Source: Marasmius tenuissimus
Taxonomy: Eukaryota > Basidiomycota > Agaricomycetes > Agaricales > Marasmiaceae
NCBI GenBank assembly: GCA_029532415.1
Contig: JAQOTA010000068.1
Coordinates: forward strand, 620,001 to 684,000
DNA: 64,000 nt
Direction: 5' to 3'
Under the pieces are notes generated by a model that had not been told where the DNA came from, searched no databases, and worked only from the letters and a program-made list of their open reading frames with translations. Both the position numbers and the translations under genes were made by a program. Shown in pieces: positions 10,435-23,139 of the stretch (positions within the stretch are counted from its first letter, which is position 1; the number at the start of each line of letters is the position of its first letter).

Positions 10435-12947
10435 TACCATTCAAAAAGGAAGTATGCGTACCTGATTCTAGCATCCATAGCCGTTCAAACTCCTTCGAAA
10501 TCAACAGAAGCTTCTCCATGCCTGTAAGTACCTCATGATCTTTCCCGTGTTTTGTGTACATCGCGGCATGAGCTGCTTCTTGTGCGTTGGTAGAATCTGG
10601 TACTGTAGAACGGATGTCACCATCGGGAACAACAAGCATATCAACCCGATCAGGGCGTTCCCACCACTCCATCCATGGCTTTGACCGGGGAAAGCTATCC
10701 TTGATTGATTTCGACACCGAGAGAAAGCCATCAGCAGTGGTTTGCCTCAAGAGCTGATGGGTAAGCCGTTGGAACTCTTCTTGGCGATCTTCAATGACTT
10801 CACGACGCGTGTTTCAATCCACTGCAAGAAATTTCTTGACACGAGTGACCGCACTCCGAAAGTGTTGATGACAACCTCGGGGAATTGACTTGTAGGCCTC
10901 TTCAAGTTCTTCTCGGGTGCGAGTGTTGTTGGGTTCCTCCAACCAGAATCGTATGAATGCCGCTCTCTTTCCATTCCGCTCGGCCTGGCTGAAGTCCATT
11001 ACCTTGGAATCAACATCAGAGAGAGGTCAGATTGTCTAGCGTGATCATTACTCACCCCAACAAGATCTGTGTCTGTAACCTCTTCACCCCTGCTATGCTT
11101 CACTGTACGAAGTGATCTGAACACCGCAAGGAAATGGCACTCGTAAAAGGGTTCGGACTCCCCATTTGCATACGAATAGACAGCAGGAACCCAGACAGAG
11201 AGTGTGGGTGAGAAAACTGACGTAGTGATTAGACACGATTGCCGAGACACGAACCATTTCTGGCCTGCATCAGTAATGAGTCCATTGAATCCATCTTTGT
11301 TCTTAGATGCGCGGGCGAGTTGATCGGCCATGAATGGGGTCTGAATCGAGATGACAACGGGATCGCCTTGGGGGAGAGTATTGAGAATAACGACATTTGG
11401 ATGTTCCCGAACAAACTGAACATATCGAGCAATGAAATCGTCCCCCGAGGCGGGTCGGGGTGGCCGAATCTTGTCAATCTCGTAGCGTGCAGCCTTGGAG
11501 TTGCCAAGCCGATCGCTAATATCGAGAGAAGACTCGCCAGAAACCGTTTTTCCAGCCCGGAGTGCCGCCGGCGGTGCGCCAGGATTGGCAGCCACTAGGT
11601 TCTGCAGTTGTTGTTTCTGTTTCCGGGATAAATGTAGTGAACGGGGAATACGGTCGTGATCATGGGCTTCGCCGTTGCAGTACCAGATACCACCGGCGTA
11701 CTTGATGATTGTAGATTTATTGGCACAAGGAACGTGGGCGAGGGGAAATTGTTTCTCGGGATTGGAGGGATGACTACATTTGCATAAGGTTCCCACCTGT
11801 TTGGCAATTAGGGGTAGAGTTGAATGTGCACGAGTAATTCGTGGGCAGTCTGGGTTTGCGCACTCTAGAAACCCAAGACAGTGGCGAAGCATCCGGTACC
11901 CACTATCAATGGTCTCAGAGACCTTACCAGTGGCGAGTTTACTATGTTTCGCTGTGTGTGTACGGGTCGACCAGTCCACATTGAAGTCATCCAGCTGGGC
12001 TGCTACCGTCCAAGGTACATGAGCATGGTAGTGTCCCTGAGGTGATCTGTCCCAATCTTTCACAAGATCATTGGTGTTAACAAGCTTGGCAGGCCCATAG
12101 TTACACCAATAATGGTTATCGGTGATGGTCTTATCGACGGTTTTGAAGATGTCGAGATAGCCGGAATGATCAGCAGAAGCAGCTGCTTCCTTTTGACTGG
12201 TTGTTGGAACTTTTGGCAACGATGATTCCCAAGTGTGTGAAGACGGATTTTTTGCGACTTGTGGGAGTTCTGAAGGTGGTACCGAGTTACTGGTAGATCC
12301 AAGAGACAGTGAGACATGGCGTGGGTCAACGCTCTGAGCAGGCTTTGAGGCAACATAGGTGTCGGAAGGGAGATGATGCTCGGTAGGCATACGAGGTGGA
12401 GGATAATGAGGAAGGGGAGGATAGTGGAGGGGTACCAAGCTTGGATTGAAAGCATGTGCAGATCCGTGACCAAAATGATACACACATGTAGCACAGCGAC
12501 AGTGAGGCAGGAAGGCTCCAGTATGATGGCTACTGGCATCTAACTGATGACTGCCTCGTTCTGTAGAGTTCACAGTTAACATTTTGAATGAGTGTATCTT
12601 CCTCCAAAATACTGACCTGGAGCAGGATTCCCATGGTTGAGTCCAGAAGTTTGATCACTGGAGGGCGATTGGTGCCGGAATCGTTTCCTAACACTCTCGA
12701 CTACGAAGGTTATCGCAGGTGAGTTGATGCATTAAATCGAGAACAGAAAGCTTACTGATTGTAGAGACTGATTTTTTGCTCGAGATGGAGTCTGCCCGAG
12801 CAGTGGGAATGTTGGATGGTGCAACAATTATGGGTTTTCCTGAAGGACGAAGGCGAGTTAAGGAACTCCCTGACTCGGTAGTCTCGTTGTTTGAGCTCAG
12901 CAACGAGCTAAATGCCCGTTTCTATTGGAACTTGAGCTAGGATCCAT
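10427..12947 (-). pseudogene. MULE-like transposase with GCM/WRKY-type zinc region, one premature TGA
   Basis: Exons read from an ATG near 12947 (start region not fully in frame) through introns at about 12700-12755, 12584-12637 and 11003-11056. The middle has Cys/His spacing and sequence (NHYWCNYGPAKLVN, LECANPDCPRITRAH, GGIWYCNGEAHDHDR) like the GCM1/WRKY-type fingers known from some MULE transposases. The catalytic core follows: GLITDAGQKWF (first Asp), VMDFSQAERNGK (second Asp), RGCHQHFRSAVTRVKK (the MULE C-x-x-H motif) and STNAQEAAHAAMYTKHGKDH (Glu). A TGA at 10814-10816 interrupts the frame between the C-x-x-H and Glu motifs; CGA would restore it. The stop at 10427 overlaps the 3' end of the cargo gene by 8 bp. 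The element is therefore probably defective without a helper. Confidence 0.78.
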
Positions 12948-13375
12948 AGGCCCCCCTATAATATCACTCACTAGGCCTTTGAACATGACGGGGTAAAAAA
13001 GAAAGGATTTGCAAGATAGCGGACTTACCTGCGTGGCGAAAATTTCAAAATCAAACCAGGTCGGGACTTAGGGTCACAATTGATGGGACCTTTCTCCTTT
13101 CTTATTGTCCGATCCAGATTCTCTGAACTCCTCAGGCTCACATGAAAATCACAATAGGTATTCAAGGATGAGGAATAGATGGGACGATTGAAGTCCTCGA
13201 CGCAGAGACTAGTTGAATACAGACGGCCTCAACTAGCGGAGGACAAATTAGTGGGGAGATAACTCCGAATGATTTGATGGGTTTTGATTGCATGTGTCGA
13301 GGGCTAGTTTTGCACATGTTGCGTACCTGGATGTCGTCGTCATCGTCATCAAACACACACAAAAGATATGTGACT

Positions 13376-13560
13376 GAACGCTACTGGTACACTACTAGTA
13401 TCCTACTGGTATGCAACGGTACGTCACTAGTACGCTACTGTGCACTAATGTACGCTGCTGTACGCTACTGGTACGCTACTGGTATGCTACTAGTACGCTA
13501 CTGGTACGCTACTAGTACGCTACTGCACGCTACTGTACGCTACACGGTACGTCAAATTAG
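13376..13560 (-). repeat. Subterminal TACGCTACTGG array (right end)
   Basis: More than ten 10-11-bp units of TACGCTAC-like sequence (with TACTGGTA variants) lie just inside the right terminus of the Mutator-like element. They match the left-arm arrays in sequence, which supports one element running from 4390 to 13568. The stretch 12950-13375 holds no recognised gene. Confidence 0.8.
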
Positions 13561-13568
13561 TATGCCCC

Positions 13569-13576
13569 TAGTTGAT
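13569..13576. repeat. Right 8-bp target-site duplication
   Basis: TAGTTGAT, identical to 4382-4389, follows the element's terminal GCCCC and continues into the Plavaka coding sequence (reverse strand reads the LHQL codons). Confidence 0.92.
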
Positions 13577-15188
13577 GTAGCACATCTGGCGTCAAGGACG
13601 TGTAGACGTCAGTACCCCAGAAGTCAGTCCAGAATGGCTTATATACATATCCTGAAACTCCGTGTACCATGCACTGTTTGACATATTGCAGTATGTTGGG
13701 AGTTGTAATCTTAGCCGTATCAATGACACTCATTGTCCACGCCTGTGTACGTTTTGGCTTCACGTCCATATCTGGCAGATCACCCTTGCTGCATTGACAT
13801 TTGGGACACGTCCTGTACTTGGAACAGCCCACCAGACATTGTTCTGGGTAGTCTGCTACGTAGCAAGAGACTATGGGGTGTACTTGACGAACCGCAACAT
13901 CGCCACCCACCATCTCTACTCCCGATTGCAAGACCTGGGCCACGGGGCTTAGTAGAAAGCGCATAGACTCATGGAATAGCCTGGCGTATTGTGCGCTATG
14001 CTCTCTTTTCGTCAAATCATGCTTGGCGATCTTTTTGACCGGAAGGTATGCAATGAATATACAAGCTTGTTCTGAAGGTCGTTGATGAATATGACGTGGT
14101 ATATTTCCAAGGGTTAAATACACAGGATATGCCGCCCCGCTGCCGCTGAACTGTGTCAATTGGGTTTTGTCTGTAGCCAGAATGACTGGTGCTACTGTGG
14201 CCTCCTCAGTCATCAATCGACTCTGCATGCCCACCACCACTTCCCAGTCCACATCTCAGAGTATGTCTGTTTTGCCTTTGCCTGGTCCGAAAACAACTTT
14301 GAAAGCTTGTAAACAAGGTGTTTGGCCAGAGAGGGGTCTTCCCATAGAGACCTGATGGCCTCCAGAGGGTCCCTATGTCAAACAGAAAAGATTCCGTCTG
14401 CCAGAGCATCACTGAATCAAAAATCTTTTGTTTTCCACTGACTACCTCTCGCAGGAATGGAGTTGATGATCTTGTTGAGATACCTTGAGTTTTTGTAAGA
14501 GAGCTGAAGCCTCTCCAGTACCTATGGAAGTGTAGGAAGCCACATCAATTACTGGGACTATATGATAGAAAAAAGAGACTCACCCCTGGTATCTTAAGCA
14601 ACCTATCAAAAGCAGCTTGGCCAACATTCTCCTGCACTGCCCACTGCACAATTCCCCAGTCCAGCTTTGACACAAAAGGGGAGTATATATTGTCTCTGTC
14701 GTCCGAAGACTGGCCTTCATCATTCTCTGAGTTGCCCTCATGCCTGAATCTCACTCGCCACTTCTCATACATTGTCTCGGCCATCTGAAGAACCTTGCCT
14801 CCCCATTTGTGTGGTTCTGAAAACACTTCTGGCTTGTCTATTGCCAGAGAGTAAGGTAGACTGGCGAGCATTCGGTTCAGCCTGCAATTTGCTGCAACTG
14901 TACTTGGTCCGGGTCCTGCCTTGCCAACATCAACATCCATAGTAGCATCTATCCAATGGAAGATGTTATTCTCCGTTTCAAAGTCATCCACGACGTAGTT
15001 ATCACGGAAAACAGACGATTCTTCGGGTGTTGGACCTTCATGTATAGGCTCTTCGGGGGCCCTCCTTTTCGAAAGGGAGATCCAATCTTTGCAACCGAGT
15101 GTGGCTCGAAGGTGCACATCACAGCCCTTAGACGTATCAAACATCCTATGGCATGAAGGGCAGATACGGTCGCTGACGTTCTGCTCAA
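13577..15188 (-). pseudogene. Plavaka transposase, N-terminal part
   Basis: The reading starts with a zinc-finger-like CPSCHRMF...H...C block, as in intact Plavaka proteins. It continues through LPYSLAIDKPEVF, RDPLEAIRSLWEDP (reverse strand near 14340), EMWTGKWW, ATVAPVILATDKTQLT, YPVYLTLGNIPR, PIVSCYVADYPEQCLVGC and PFWTDFWGTDVY, and ends in TPDVLHQL at the insertion. No in-frame ATG precedes the finger (a TGA lies just upstream), and several frame changes occur near 14250-14540, so the gene is decayed. It continues at 4381-2917. Between 15189 and 15565 I see no gene. Confidence 0.82.
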
Positions 15189-15565
15189 TCCAATGTCATT
15201 GTACTGAAGTGCTGATTGCTGTATTATGAAGGTGTAGAAAGTAGGATAGGTGGTTGAACGGTGACAGCCAGCGAGGAGTAGAGCCAGCAGCCTGCGTTTG
15301 GCTGACGAGGAATTGATAGAACCGTTTACAGCAACCTGTAAAGGGCCCTTGGAGATGGTGGAAGAGAGTCAACAGTAAATAGTTATGTCACGTTACAGCA
15401 GACACGTCTTCTGTCAAATTCTCACACCCTCAGGCTGCATAGAATCTCTACAAGTCACAAGATTCATTTTCAGAGAGGATATAGGGTACGTAGACAGCTT
15501 GTACAGGAGGTATCTCTGATATACAAACATACTACTACATAGCCTAAATACATGATTGTAGCATA

Positions 15566-18225
15566 TCATGGGTGGTTTTCATTGAATGAGTCCAAAAAGG
15601 CGGCTGTTATTGCCTGATTATTCTCTGGTGTTCCCCTCAAAGCATGCTGCATCTGCATTGCCTTCCACCAGCGATGAGCAGTCATGATAGATGGGCAAGA
15701 CGCACACTCGCGGACACGGTTCTGAAACCACCTTTCACAGTCTCGGGTCCAGAAATCAAGATTCAGACCGCTGTTGTCAAAATGTCCTGGACATGGCCAC
15801 CAAGATTGGTGTGAAGCCTCGAAAATGGTCAACGTTGATGTGGAGTTATCTGTCGTTCACAATTGTTAGAGAAGTAGGTAGGGACTCAGTTGGTAGAAGA
15901 GAACATACCTTTTTCAACTATGTAAACACCACACATCAAGTCAATTTCCTCTTTGGACAGCTCATCATCCCAGTACCTGGCCTCTGGGGTGTCAAGAAAG
16001 CAATGGCCTTGATGATAGACTGTGTCTGGGTCTGGTCCGTGTATCACATCTTCATCCATGACTACTTCACGTGTGATTCTCCCCATGATGCCTCCATACA
16101 TCACTGCAGCACAACCTCTGTTTGAGTGTAAGAACTGGTCATGTACTGCCTCATAAGCACGCAGGTTGTGGATGTCAGCCTGGTAGCCCGAGAGCTGGTA
16201 GCCTAGAACGGACTTCGGCCACCGACTGTATGATGAAGCTGGAGATCTGCGTGATTCCACTGCGTCTGGCCATTGACCTTTGCAAAGAGTGTGGAAGCGG
16301 ATGCCATGGCTGACCAGCTGGTCAGCTATTTCTGGGACTGTGGAGCCCCAGTTACAACGAACCAACTGAACCACAGCAACTGGATTGTGGATCAAGAGGT
16401 GAAGGCTGGCAGTGGGTTGGCTTCCCTCCTCTGTCAACATGCACCACTGGACGCTGTCCACCTGAATCTCGTGAATAGAGAAAGGCCACGCCCCAGAGGA
16501 GTGAATGAAGTTCGATGGATCAGCAGGGTCAAGGGAGGGAATAGTTCCAAAAGAGGAGGCTTGACGACGGCCAACGAGATACATGTGTTGCATGATTTCA
16601 TCTTGTCAACTCTTTGGCAAATCGATGGGCTTGAAACGTGCGTTGTCCAGGTTATCTAGCCATTTCCTGTCGCCAAGAAGCTTGCATGTTCTTGCCCAGT
16701 CCAATCGTTCACTTGCCAGCCCCAAATTGACTGGGTCTCCTGTAAACCCATAATGTTTGTAGGCCACAGTGTCCAGAGCAATGGCCAGATCTTCCAGACT
16801 GTACTCAAGTTTGAGTGCGTTCTCTCCCCTCAACAAGCCGAAAGCATCTGCTGACTGTTTCTTCCCAGCCGCGCTCACATTGAAATCTCCTTCCTCCAAT
16901 TCTCCTTCTTCTACCTCTCCCTCCTCTGCTTCAGCCTCCTCCTGGTTCCCAACATCTTGAGGCCCATAACCCTCGCTTGCAAACAATGGGCCTTTGTCGC
17001 CCTCAGATACATTGACTTGTGGCTCAGAATGTGGAACGGCCTCGTCAAAATCGATGTCGTTGTCGGGGTTATCTCCAAACTCAGTACAAATGTCCCAACA
17101 GTTAGCCCAACTGTTGAACCGCACCTGGTTAGGTGCATATTGTCGCCATATATCTGGGTGCTCGCGGCGAATGGTGAGAGTACGGACACAAAGATTTCCT
17201 TGTTGCTCCCAATACCAGACTGTTGAACCTTTCTTGCCTGGACAGCTCTTCAAGATAGCTGCCTGTTCACGAGCAAGTCAGACTTGGCACTTCTCCGGGG
17301 TTTCCTGTTGTTTGGCGTGTCGTTGGTCTCTTCTGAGGAAGAACTGTTGCCAGGTTTCTTGTGGTAACTGCCCAGAGTCGTTCTCGACCAATTTGAAGTC
17401 TTTGTCACTGGCTACCGGCACTGGTTCATCCCTGAAGGATGCCTTGATCATATCTGATATCTGAACTTTGTTGCAACTGAGCAACTCCATCTCATGAGTT
17501 GACAGCACCAGCTTCGCAAAATGGACTTCCTCGTCGTGTTGAATAACCCATGAGGTATCCACCCTATCCATCCACAGCCTCTGTTTGTCAGAGAGAATTG
17601 CCCGTAGAAATGTCATGGGTACCGAGTCAAATGAGCCCCAGTAGATGCAGATGGGGACATTCAGCGTATGATATAGAGCAACGAGGGCACAAACACGCTG
17701 TCGATTTACGAGGAGATGTGCGTCCAGAATGCCTTCGACGCGCAAGATGTGCTTACTAGCCGCATCGGAGCGTTCAAAAGAGGAGATCCACTTGGGATGG
17801 AGACTGGTCTTTTGGAGCAACCTCTCGCGCCATTGGTACTGGGGATCAATTCGTCTTCGTCTTTCTAAACAGGACAGCGCGAGGGTGCCGGGAGCAATGA
17901 GAGGCAGGAACATGTCTCTTGCGTTGGCGAGCGCCTTCTGAGGAAACTCGGAGGTATCATATGAGCTCTTGTGGCCATAAGCGGCAGGGTAAGTCCAAAA
18001 TGAGAAGTCACCCGACAGCACGACATTGCCTGGGTCGGCCGCCTGAATCAACCCACGAACCAGCCTTCTCAGACTGACCTCCAATGCGTCCCACTGCTGT
18101 GCCGTTTTCAATGCCAGTTGCCAACAATTCTTCAAATTCTGGAACATAGGAAACTGACCGATCTCATAGTCCAGGATCCCAAACAATTCTCCCCTGAAAA
18201 CATTCAAACATGGAACAAGTGGCAT
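15566..18225 (-). pseudogene. Agaricomycete-type uncharacterised protein, two in-frame TGA codons
   Basis: One long frame runs from MPLVPCLNVFRGELFGILDY to SFNENHP. It belongs to a hypothetical family I recognise from Agaricomycete genomes but whose function I do not know. Landmarks are GDFSFWTYP, ICIYWGSFDS, VWYWEQQGN, an acidic Glu-rich stretch, YRMYGGIMG-like AVMYGGIMGRITREV, YWDDELSKEEIDLMCGVY, an intron near 15840-15905, and SWWPCPGHFDNSGLN. TGA codons at 17278-17280 and 16606-16608 lie in frame with the same reading continuing on both sides; CGA in place of each restores the frame. The frame stays open some 60 nt upstream of the listed ATG, so a 5' exon may exist. It lies directly upstream of, and co-oriented with, the Plavaka transposase. 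Whether it is a second Plavaka gene or a neighbour is open. Confidence 0.68.
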
Positions 18226-18283
18226 GAAGGGATGACTGGAGTGTATCCAGTTGAATTTGTTGAAGTAACATGTCTCTTTATGC

Positions 18284-20540
18284 GTAGCGTAATAAAGCGA
18301 TTGCTGGCTGGGGAGCGTAGGGGGTATTCATTGGTATCGGTCAATGCTGGTCAAGAGTTGGTTGCTGGTGACAAAATGTCCATTAACATGAGCAGACACG
18401 CTCGCAAACAAGACATTCTGTTGCGTGGATTTCTGGGTAGTCTTTGCGATCAGAATACGCAAGTACTTTGAGCGAACATACATACATACCTTGTAGATAT
18501 CAAGTGGTTCCATTTCACAACTGGGTCAGATAATACAGCAGACCTGTATTATTGAACAACACGACCGAGGAGGGAAGAATGGTGGAAGTTGAGTTGCAAG
18601 AGTGACCGACTCATTTGTCATTGTTTGGTGCGTGTTTGATGGGCACCAAAGACCATTGCCGCATGCTCGCAAGTGCCGATCAACGGTCTGTGTTCAAGGT
18701 TGAGTGGTCTTTTGCTACGCATGTTAATCAGAAGTAGATAATGATATTCTGAAGACTTGAGTAAACTATTTACAGGGAGGACCAAACCTTTTGAGACACA
18801 GCACAACCATGGGTAAATTTTGAGATAGCGAAGGATAGAAATTTGGGGTTGGGGAAAAGAACCGGTGATATGTAGCTGTACAAGATGCATTGCGGGATTA
18901 TGAACGAGAAAAGTATCAGAGAACACCCATAAGACAGTGGTGCACATACAAGTCACTAGTCAGAAAGGATCAGACAGCTTGAGCGAGGAATTTGGATAGT
19001 AAGACTTACAATTTCACCCTACTGTCAAGTCTCAATGAATCCCACTTGCCATCTGGAATCACTAACAGAGGCCCATGCCAGGACCTTCCACGAGGCCCTT
19101 CCGCCATTTCAACACCGTCTTGTAGATGCTTGTTCGGAGGAAAACTGTTGCAGCTTTTCTGGTCAAAATACCAGACCGTGTAGAATCAGCCCGTAGTCCA
19201 ATGATCCATACACTGACTGATAGGCGTATCCTTGCAACTTCTGCTACGCATAAATTGTTGCAAAGCCGGCGTAGGGTCTCCTGCAGGAACTCGTACAGAG
19301 TGTGGTACACCGTTTGGTGGGTAGTACAAACCAAATAGACTAGGCTGAGAATCAAGGTATCGTCAGTTGGTGCAAATAATAGAGGAAATTTGACTGAGCT
19401 GACCTTGGGTTGGAGTTTACTATAACGTCAGATGGTAGTGGTCTGTGTGGGTGCCATGTCCAGCCAGAGAAAGGAGAGAGGCCGGTTTGGCTTGGAGAGA
19501 GAAGTTGGTTGCAGGGATGTTTTGAAATTGAAGATCCAAAAAACATATCTCCGGGCAGTACTCAGATTATCCGCAATGAGATTAGTGAGAAAAAGTCGCT
19601 GTTAGGGTCGAGGAGTACCCCAAATGGCACCTTGAATGAATTCTCCATGCAATGCCATCCCCCAGCAGCAGCCTGCTGGAGGTGACATGGGCGTCGGGGT
19701 CAAAGAGGGAACAAGTCACACGGTTGTCACTCGTCACCACATCATCACGGGTATGGTGACTTGTGAGTTGTCACAGTTGATTTTCTTCCTTCTATCACCA
19801 CCATCTCTGTCTCAATGCAGGCTGTTGAGACAGATAAACCCGACTTTGGTGTCTTTCAACTTTCAAGGAGAGCTCCGAAATGTTATCTTTACCTATGTGC
19901 TCTGAAAAATACTATCTTCGGTGTCAATCTGGAAGTATCGAATCAGCTATGAATACTGGATTAGAGATGCATGATACAGGTACATCTGAGTGCAATCATC
20001 GTCATTTTCACCCTCTAGTCTCGGTCTTTTTGTTCTTCTTTGTTTTATTTGCAGATATCTCCATCGCTGCAAGCGCAGGGACATGTTGAAGGCCGCGCTG
20101 CCTATCCATGCGAGTACTAGCTCAAGCCCTGTTGTAATGAGAATCTGTTGGGTTACGCGTCATTTCATCTTTGTTTGGCTGCAGGGACTTGACAATCTGC
20201 AATGTCCCTGCTCTCCTGAGCAGACTAGTGTGGCTTCTGTTGGAATGGAGGCCTGTCCAATTCACATCGCTCCACCTTTCCCTGGCTGCAACTGAGAGAG
20301 GCAAGAAGGAATTGGGTCATATGGACTCAGTTGGCAACAAAAAACCCCGTCTCCACCTCCAAGAAATACACCTTACCTCGTATATCATTCCCTTTAGGAA
20401 TAGCCCAACCAAGTGGGGTTTTAACTTCGTCAGAGGGCCGAAAGCAACCCTTGGAATCCTCCCATGATAAGGGAGCCAATGTCAGGCTTCTCTTCCTCCA
20501 TACTCACCCACTACACTCTCTTGATTCTCCCGGCACTCAT
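18284..20540. other. Intergenic stretch without a recognised gene
   Basis: Only short ORFs without recognisable motifs are present (for example minus 19062-19355). No inverted ends, LTRs or tandem arrays stood out. A right boundary of the Plavaka element would be expected somewhere here but I could not locate one. Confidence 0.5.
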
Positions 20541-20560
20541 TTCCAAAAAGTTTCTCAACT

Positions 20561-22918
20561 ATGTCTGCTCCGTCCCCGACTCCTCCCAAACAGGTTTCAA
20601 AACCCTCTGCTAAGGCCTGGGACCCCGACAACGTCGCTCGTATGGGCTCCAAGAAGAAATCCTCCACTGCGAAGGGTGGAAAGGCTTCGAAAAAGAATTT
20701 GATTCTGCCGCTCAGTGCAGTAGATCTGCAGATGATCCTCGCACAAGTTGCAGCTGGTACATTTTTGAATTGTTTTGCTGGGGATATATTGACCAACCTA
20801 TTACTCACAGCTGGTGGGCTAGATGCTGCTCTCAATGCGGGAGCCTCTCAGGTGAGCACAGCTCCGATGACAGGCCAAAAACGCAAGGGTATGTTACAAA
20901 AGCCTCGCATATCTTTCAAGGCTGATCTGCTTGCTGATCTGCTTGCTGGATTGACTTTAGGCAACAACCTCCCAGGGCCTTCGTCCAAGAAGAAGGTGAA
21001 GAAATCTGTTGTCCTATCCGACGACAAAGAAGGTGCTTGCGATGAGGACAATAAGGTACTTGATAATGTCCTTGGCGCTGCTGTCCGGACCCTTGATGAC
21101 AACGAGGCCAATGGCGACCACTCCAATGATGAGGAAGAGGAAGAACTCGGAAAAGGTCAGTTGGTTTTTGACACAGAATATCTACCCTCAGGCTCTAACA
21201 CTTTTGTCTGATAGCTACGCCATCTGGCTTTGAAAGTGAAGAAGAAGAGGCCCAGGGTGAGGGTGCTGTTGCCCAGCCTGGCCCGACGGTCGACAGTGAA
21301 CCCTCTATCGCAGAGTTTGAAGATCTATCGACAGTCAGTAGCTATTTCTTTTTTCGTTTGGCCCAGATGTTCATATCCCCTTCAGGCCTGGGAGGCAATG
21401 AAGGCAGATATCCACGCCACGAACAAAGTAGGTTGTTGCTTTTGATAACGCTGCTCAGTGTAATGACCTTCAACAGATTGAGAGTGCGGATCTCTCGCAA
21501 GCTACCTCGTCCTTTCCAGTGACACCACCTCCTGCCACCCCCTCAGGAGCAACGTCAACAAACTCTATACCTTCTCGTGCTCCGCTTCGTGTAAGCAACT
21601 CTCCTTCACTGTCCGGCGGGAGCTTAACCTGGCTAAATCCCTTCAGCTTGACCATAACGGCAAGCCTTTGCATAAACTCAGTCTGAACCACTTCACGCCA
21701 CGAACACAGTGAGTACTCGGTGCAACGCGACTGGAAATCCGCAAAAGCACTGCCATCGAGCATGCATTCCCGTCCGTCGAGAAATATACTTGGGTCAGAG
21801 GGCTAGCAGAGCTTGCTGTCTCACATTTCGCCGACGAAAATGAGGCTATGCTTGCCACAATTGCATGCGTTTTTGAAGATCCCAACCTCAGGGACCTGTT
21901 CACTCAATATGTAAGAATCCATTTCCCCCTGAACACTGTGCTGATGTTTATATGATTGTTCTAGTGCATGTATGCAAGAAGCGGGTTGTTGAGCACCACA
22001 ACTACAAAGACTCGCAGCTCTATAGCCGGTCACTATGGTATTCCAGTTACCTTGAGCCCAAAGGACATCGCTAAGAGGGTGACTTGGCTGGTCGAGTGAG
22101 GGAATTTCAAGATGGGTTCTCTCAATGTTGCTGTAAGTGTCTCGTTCGCCTCGCATACCTTCCTGACACACCTTCAACAGGACGAGACCTGCAATCACCA
22201 GGAGCCCTATCAGAATGAGATCTATGCCACGCTGATCCACACAATTTTCTTTTCAAAGGGTAGGGCAAATGCAGCCGTGTTCAAGGCGCTCACGGAGACC
22301 CAAAGCATTCCTGGCCCTGTCTTCGCACTCCTTTCCACAGCAGTGAGTATCCAGCCACGCTCTTGTACTACAGTGGTTTTAATGGTCACCAGATTGAGCA
22401 TGTGCTCAGCCTTTGGAACGGTGGATCCGAGAGGAGAGGTGAATTCGGAGAAGCTTCCAAAGACAGGTAAGTTTCTCCAACTCGAGCGTCCCATCTTTCC
22501 TCACCATATTTTCAGATATCAGTTTCACTTGCAGGCTTGGAAGGTTTTAGAGGAAGAGGCGCCTACCCACACTGCAAACTTGAGCAAACATCTCTTCCAA
22601 ACTGCCACATAAGATTCAAACACCAGAGGCTGACCTGTTGCTTATCATTACTTTACTAGGGAACAAACTAACAAAATGTTCTTATTGGAAGCAGCCATGG
22701 ATGAACTCGAGGGTATTGACATGCGTAGATTGGAAGCGATAGCAAAAGCATAAGAGGATCTGGCTGCTGCATCCTCCGCGACCACGGCTGCGACTGCTCC
22801 AGCCTCCGCTGGCCCAGATGCCCCTCCCGCCACTCCAGTTCCTGGCTCAGCCTCAGGCATTGTGGAAAGTGTTGTTGCTGGCCCCTCTTCTGCTCCCACT
22901 GCCGCTGCAGCAGCTTGA
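20561..22918 (+). pseudogene. DUF6532-like nuclear protein, decayed
   Basis: Multi-exon gene starting MSAPSPTPPKQVSKP, with a basic Lys-rich N-terminus and acidic patches (NDEEEEEL, FESEEEEAQ), then Pro/Ser/Thr-rich linkers. The C-terminal region follows the DUF6532 pattern: EHAFPSVEKYTWVRG, FEDPNLRDLFTQ, IAGHYGIP, YQNEIYATLIHTIFF, PVFALLSTAIEHVLSLW. Exon joins with short GT-AG introns keep the frame (for example GKATPSGFESEEEE across 21152-21212). Two in-frame stops break it: TGA 22097-22099 (before GNFKMGSLNVA) and TAA 22751-22753, after which the same frame continues as an Ala-rich tail to the stop near 22918. CGA and CAA would restore both. DUF6532 is a basidiomycete family of unknown function; a transposon link is only a suspicion. 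Confidence 0.6.
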
Positions 22919-23139
22919 GCTCAAATGTATGTCTTGTCCTGATTCTTATGAACTTACTGACCAACGTCCAGTGCAGGCTTGCATTCTTTACAAATTGACT
23001 TCATTTCCTGTTCGACATTCGTTTTATTTATTGCATATCGTACACCGTAGCCGCCGCTAATATACCTTGTTTCCCCCAATGAACTGTGCGAGTTTGCATG
23101 CTTGAGAGGAAGCAGAATGCTTTTAGCATTCTGGAGGAT

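Larger units (their letters stand above)
4390..13568. mobile_element. Mutator-like element (9,179 bp) with GCM-type transposase and protease/PHD cargo
   Basis: The element starts GGGGCCTATC and ends GTATGCCCC, giving short inverted ends (GGGGC-TA), and is flanked by the 8-bp duplication TAGTTGAT. It contains a MULE-like transposase gene (minus, 10427-12947), a large cargo gene (plus, about 6766-10434), a small ORF (minus, 6652-6939) and subterminal arrays of TACGCTAC-like words near both ends. MULEs make 7-11-bp duplications, and the transposase has the MULE C-x-x-H signature, so I prefer MULE. KDZ (Zisupton-type) elements also make 8-bp duplications and are the main alternative. The transposase has a premature TGA, so this copy is probably not autonomous. 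Its left arm, 4400-6600, is mostly non-coding. Confidence 0.85.
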
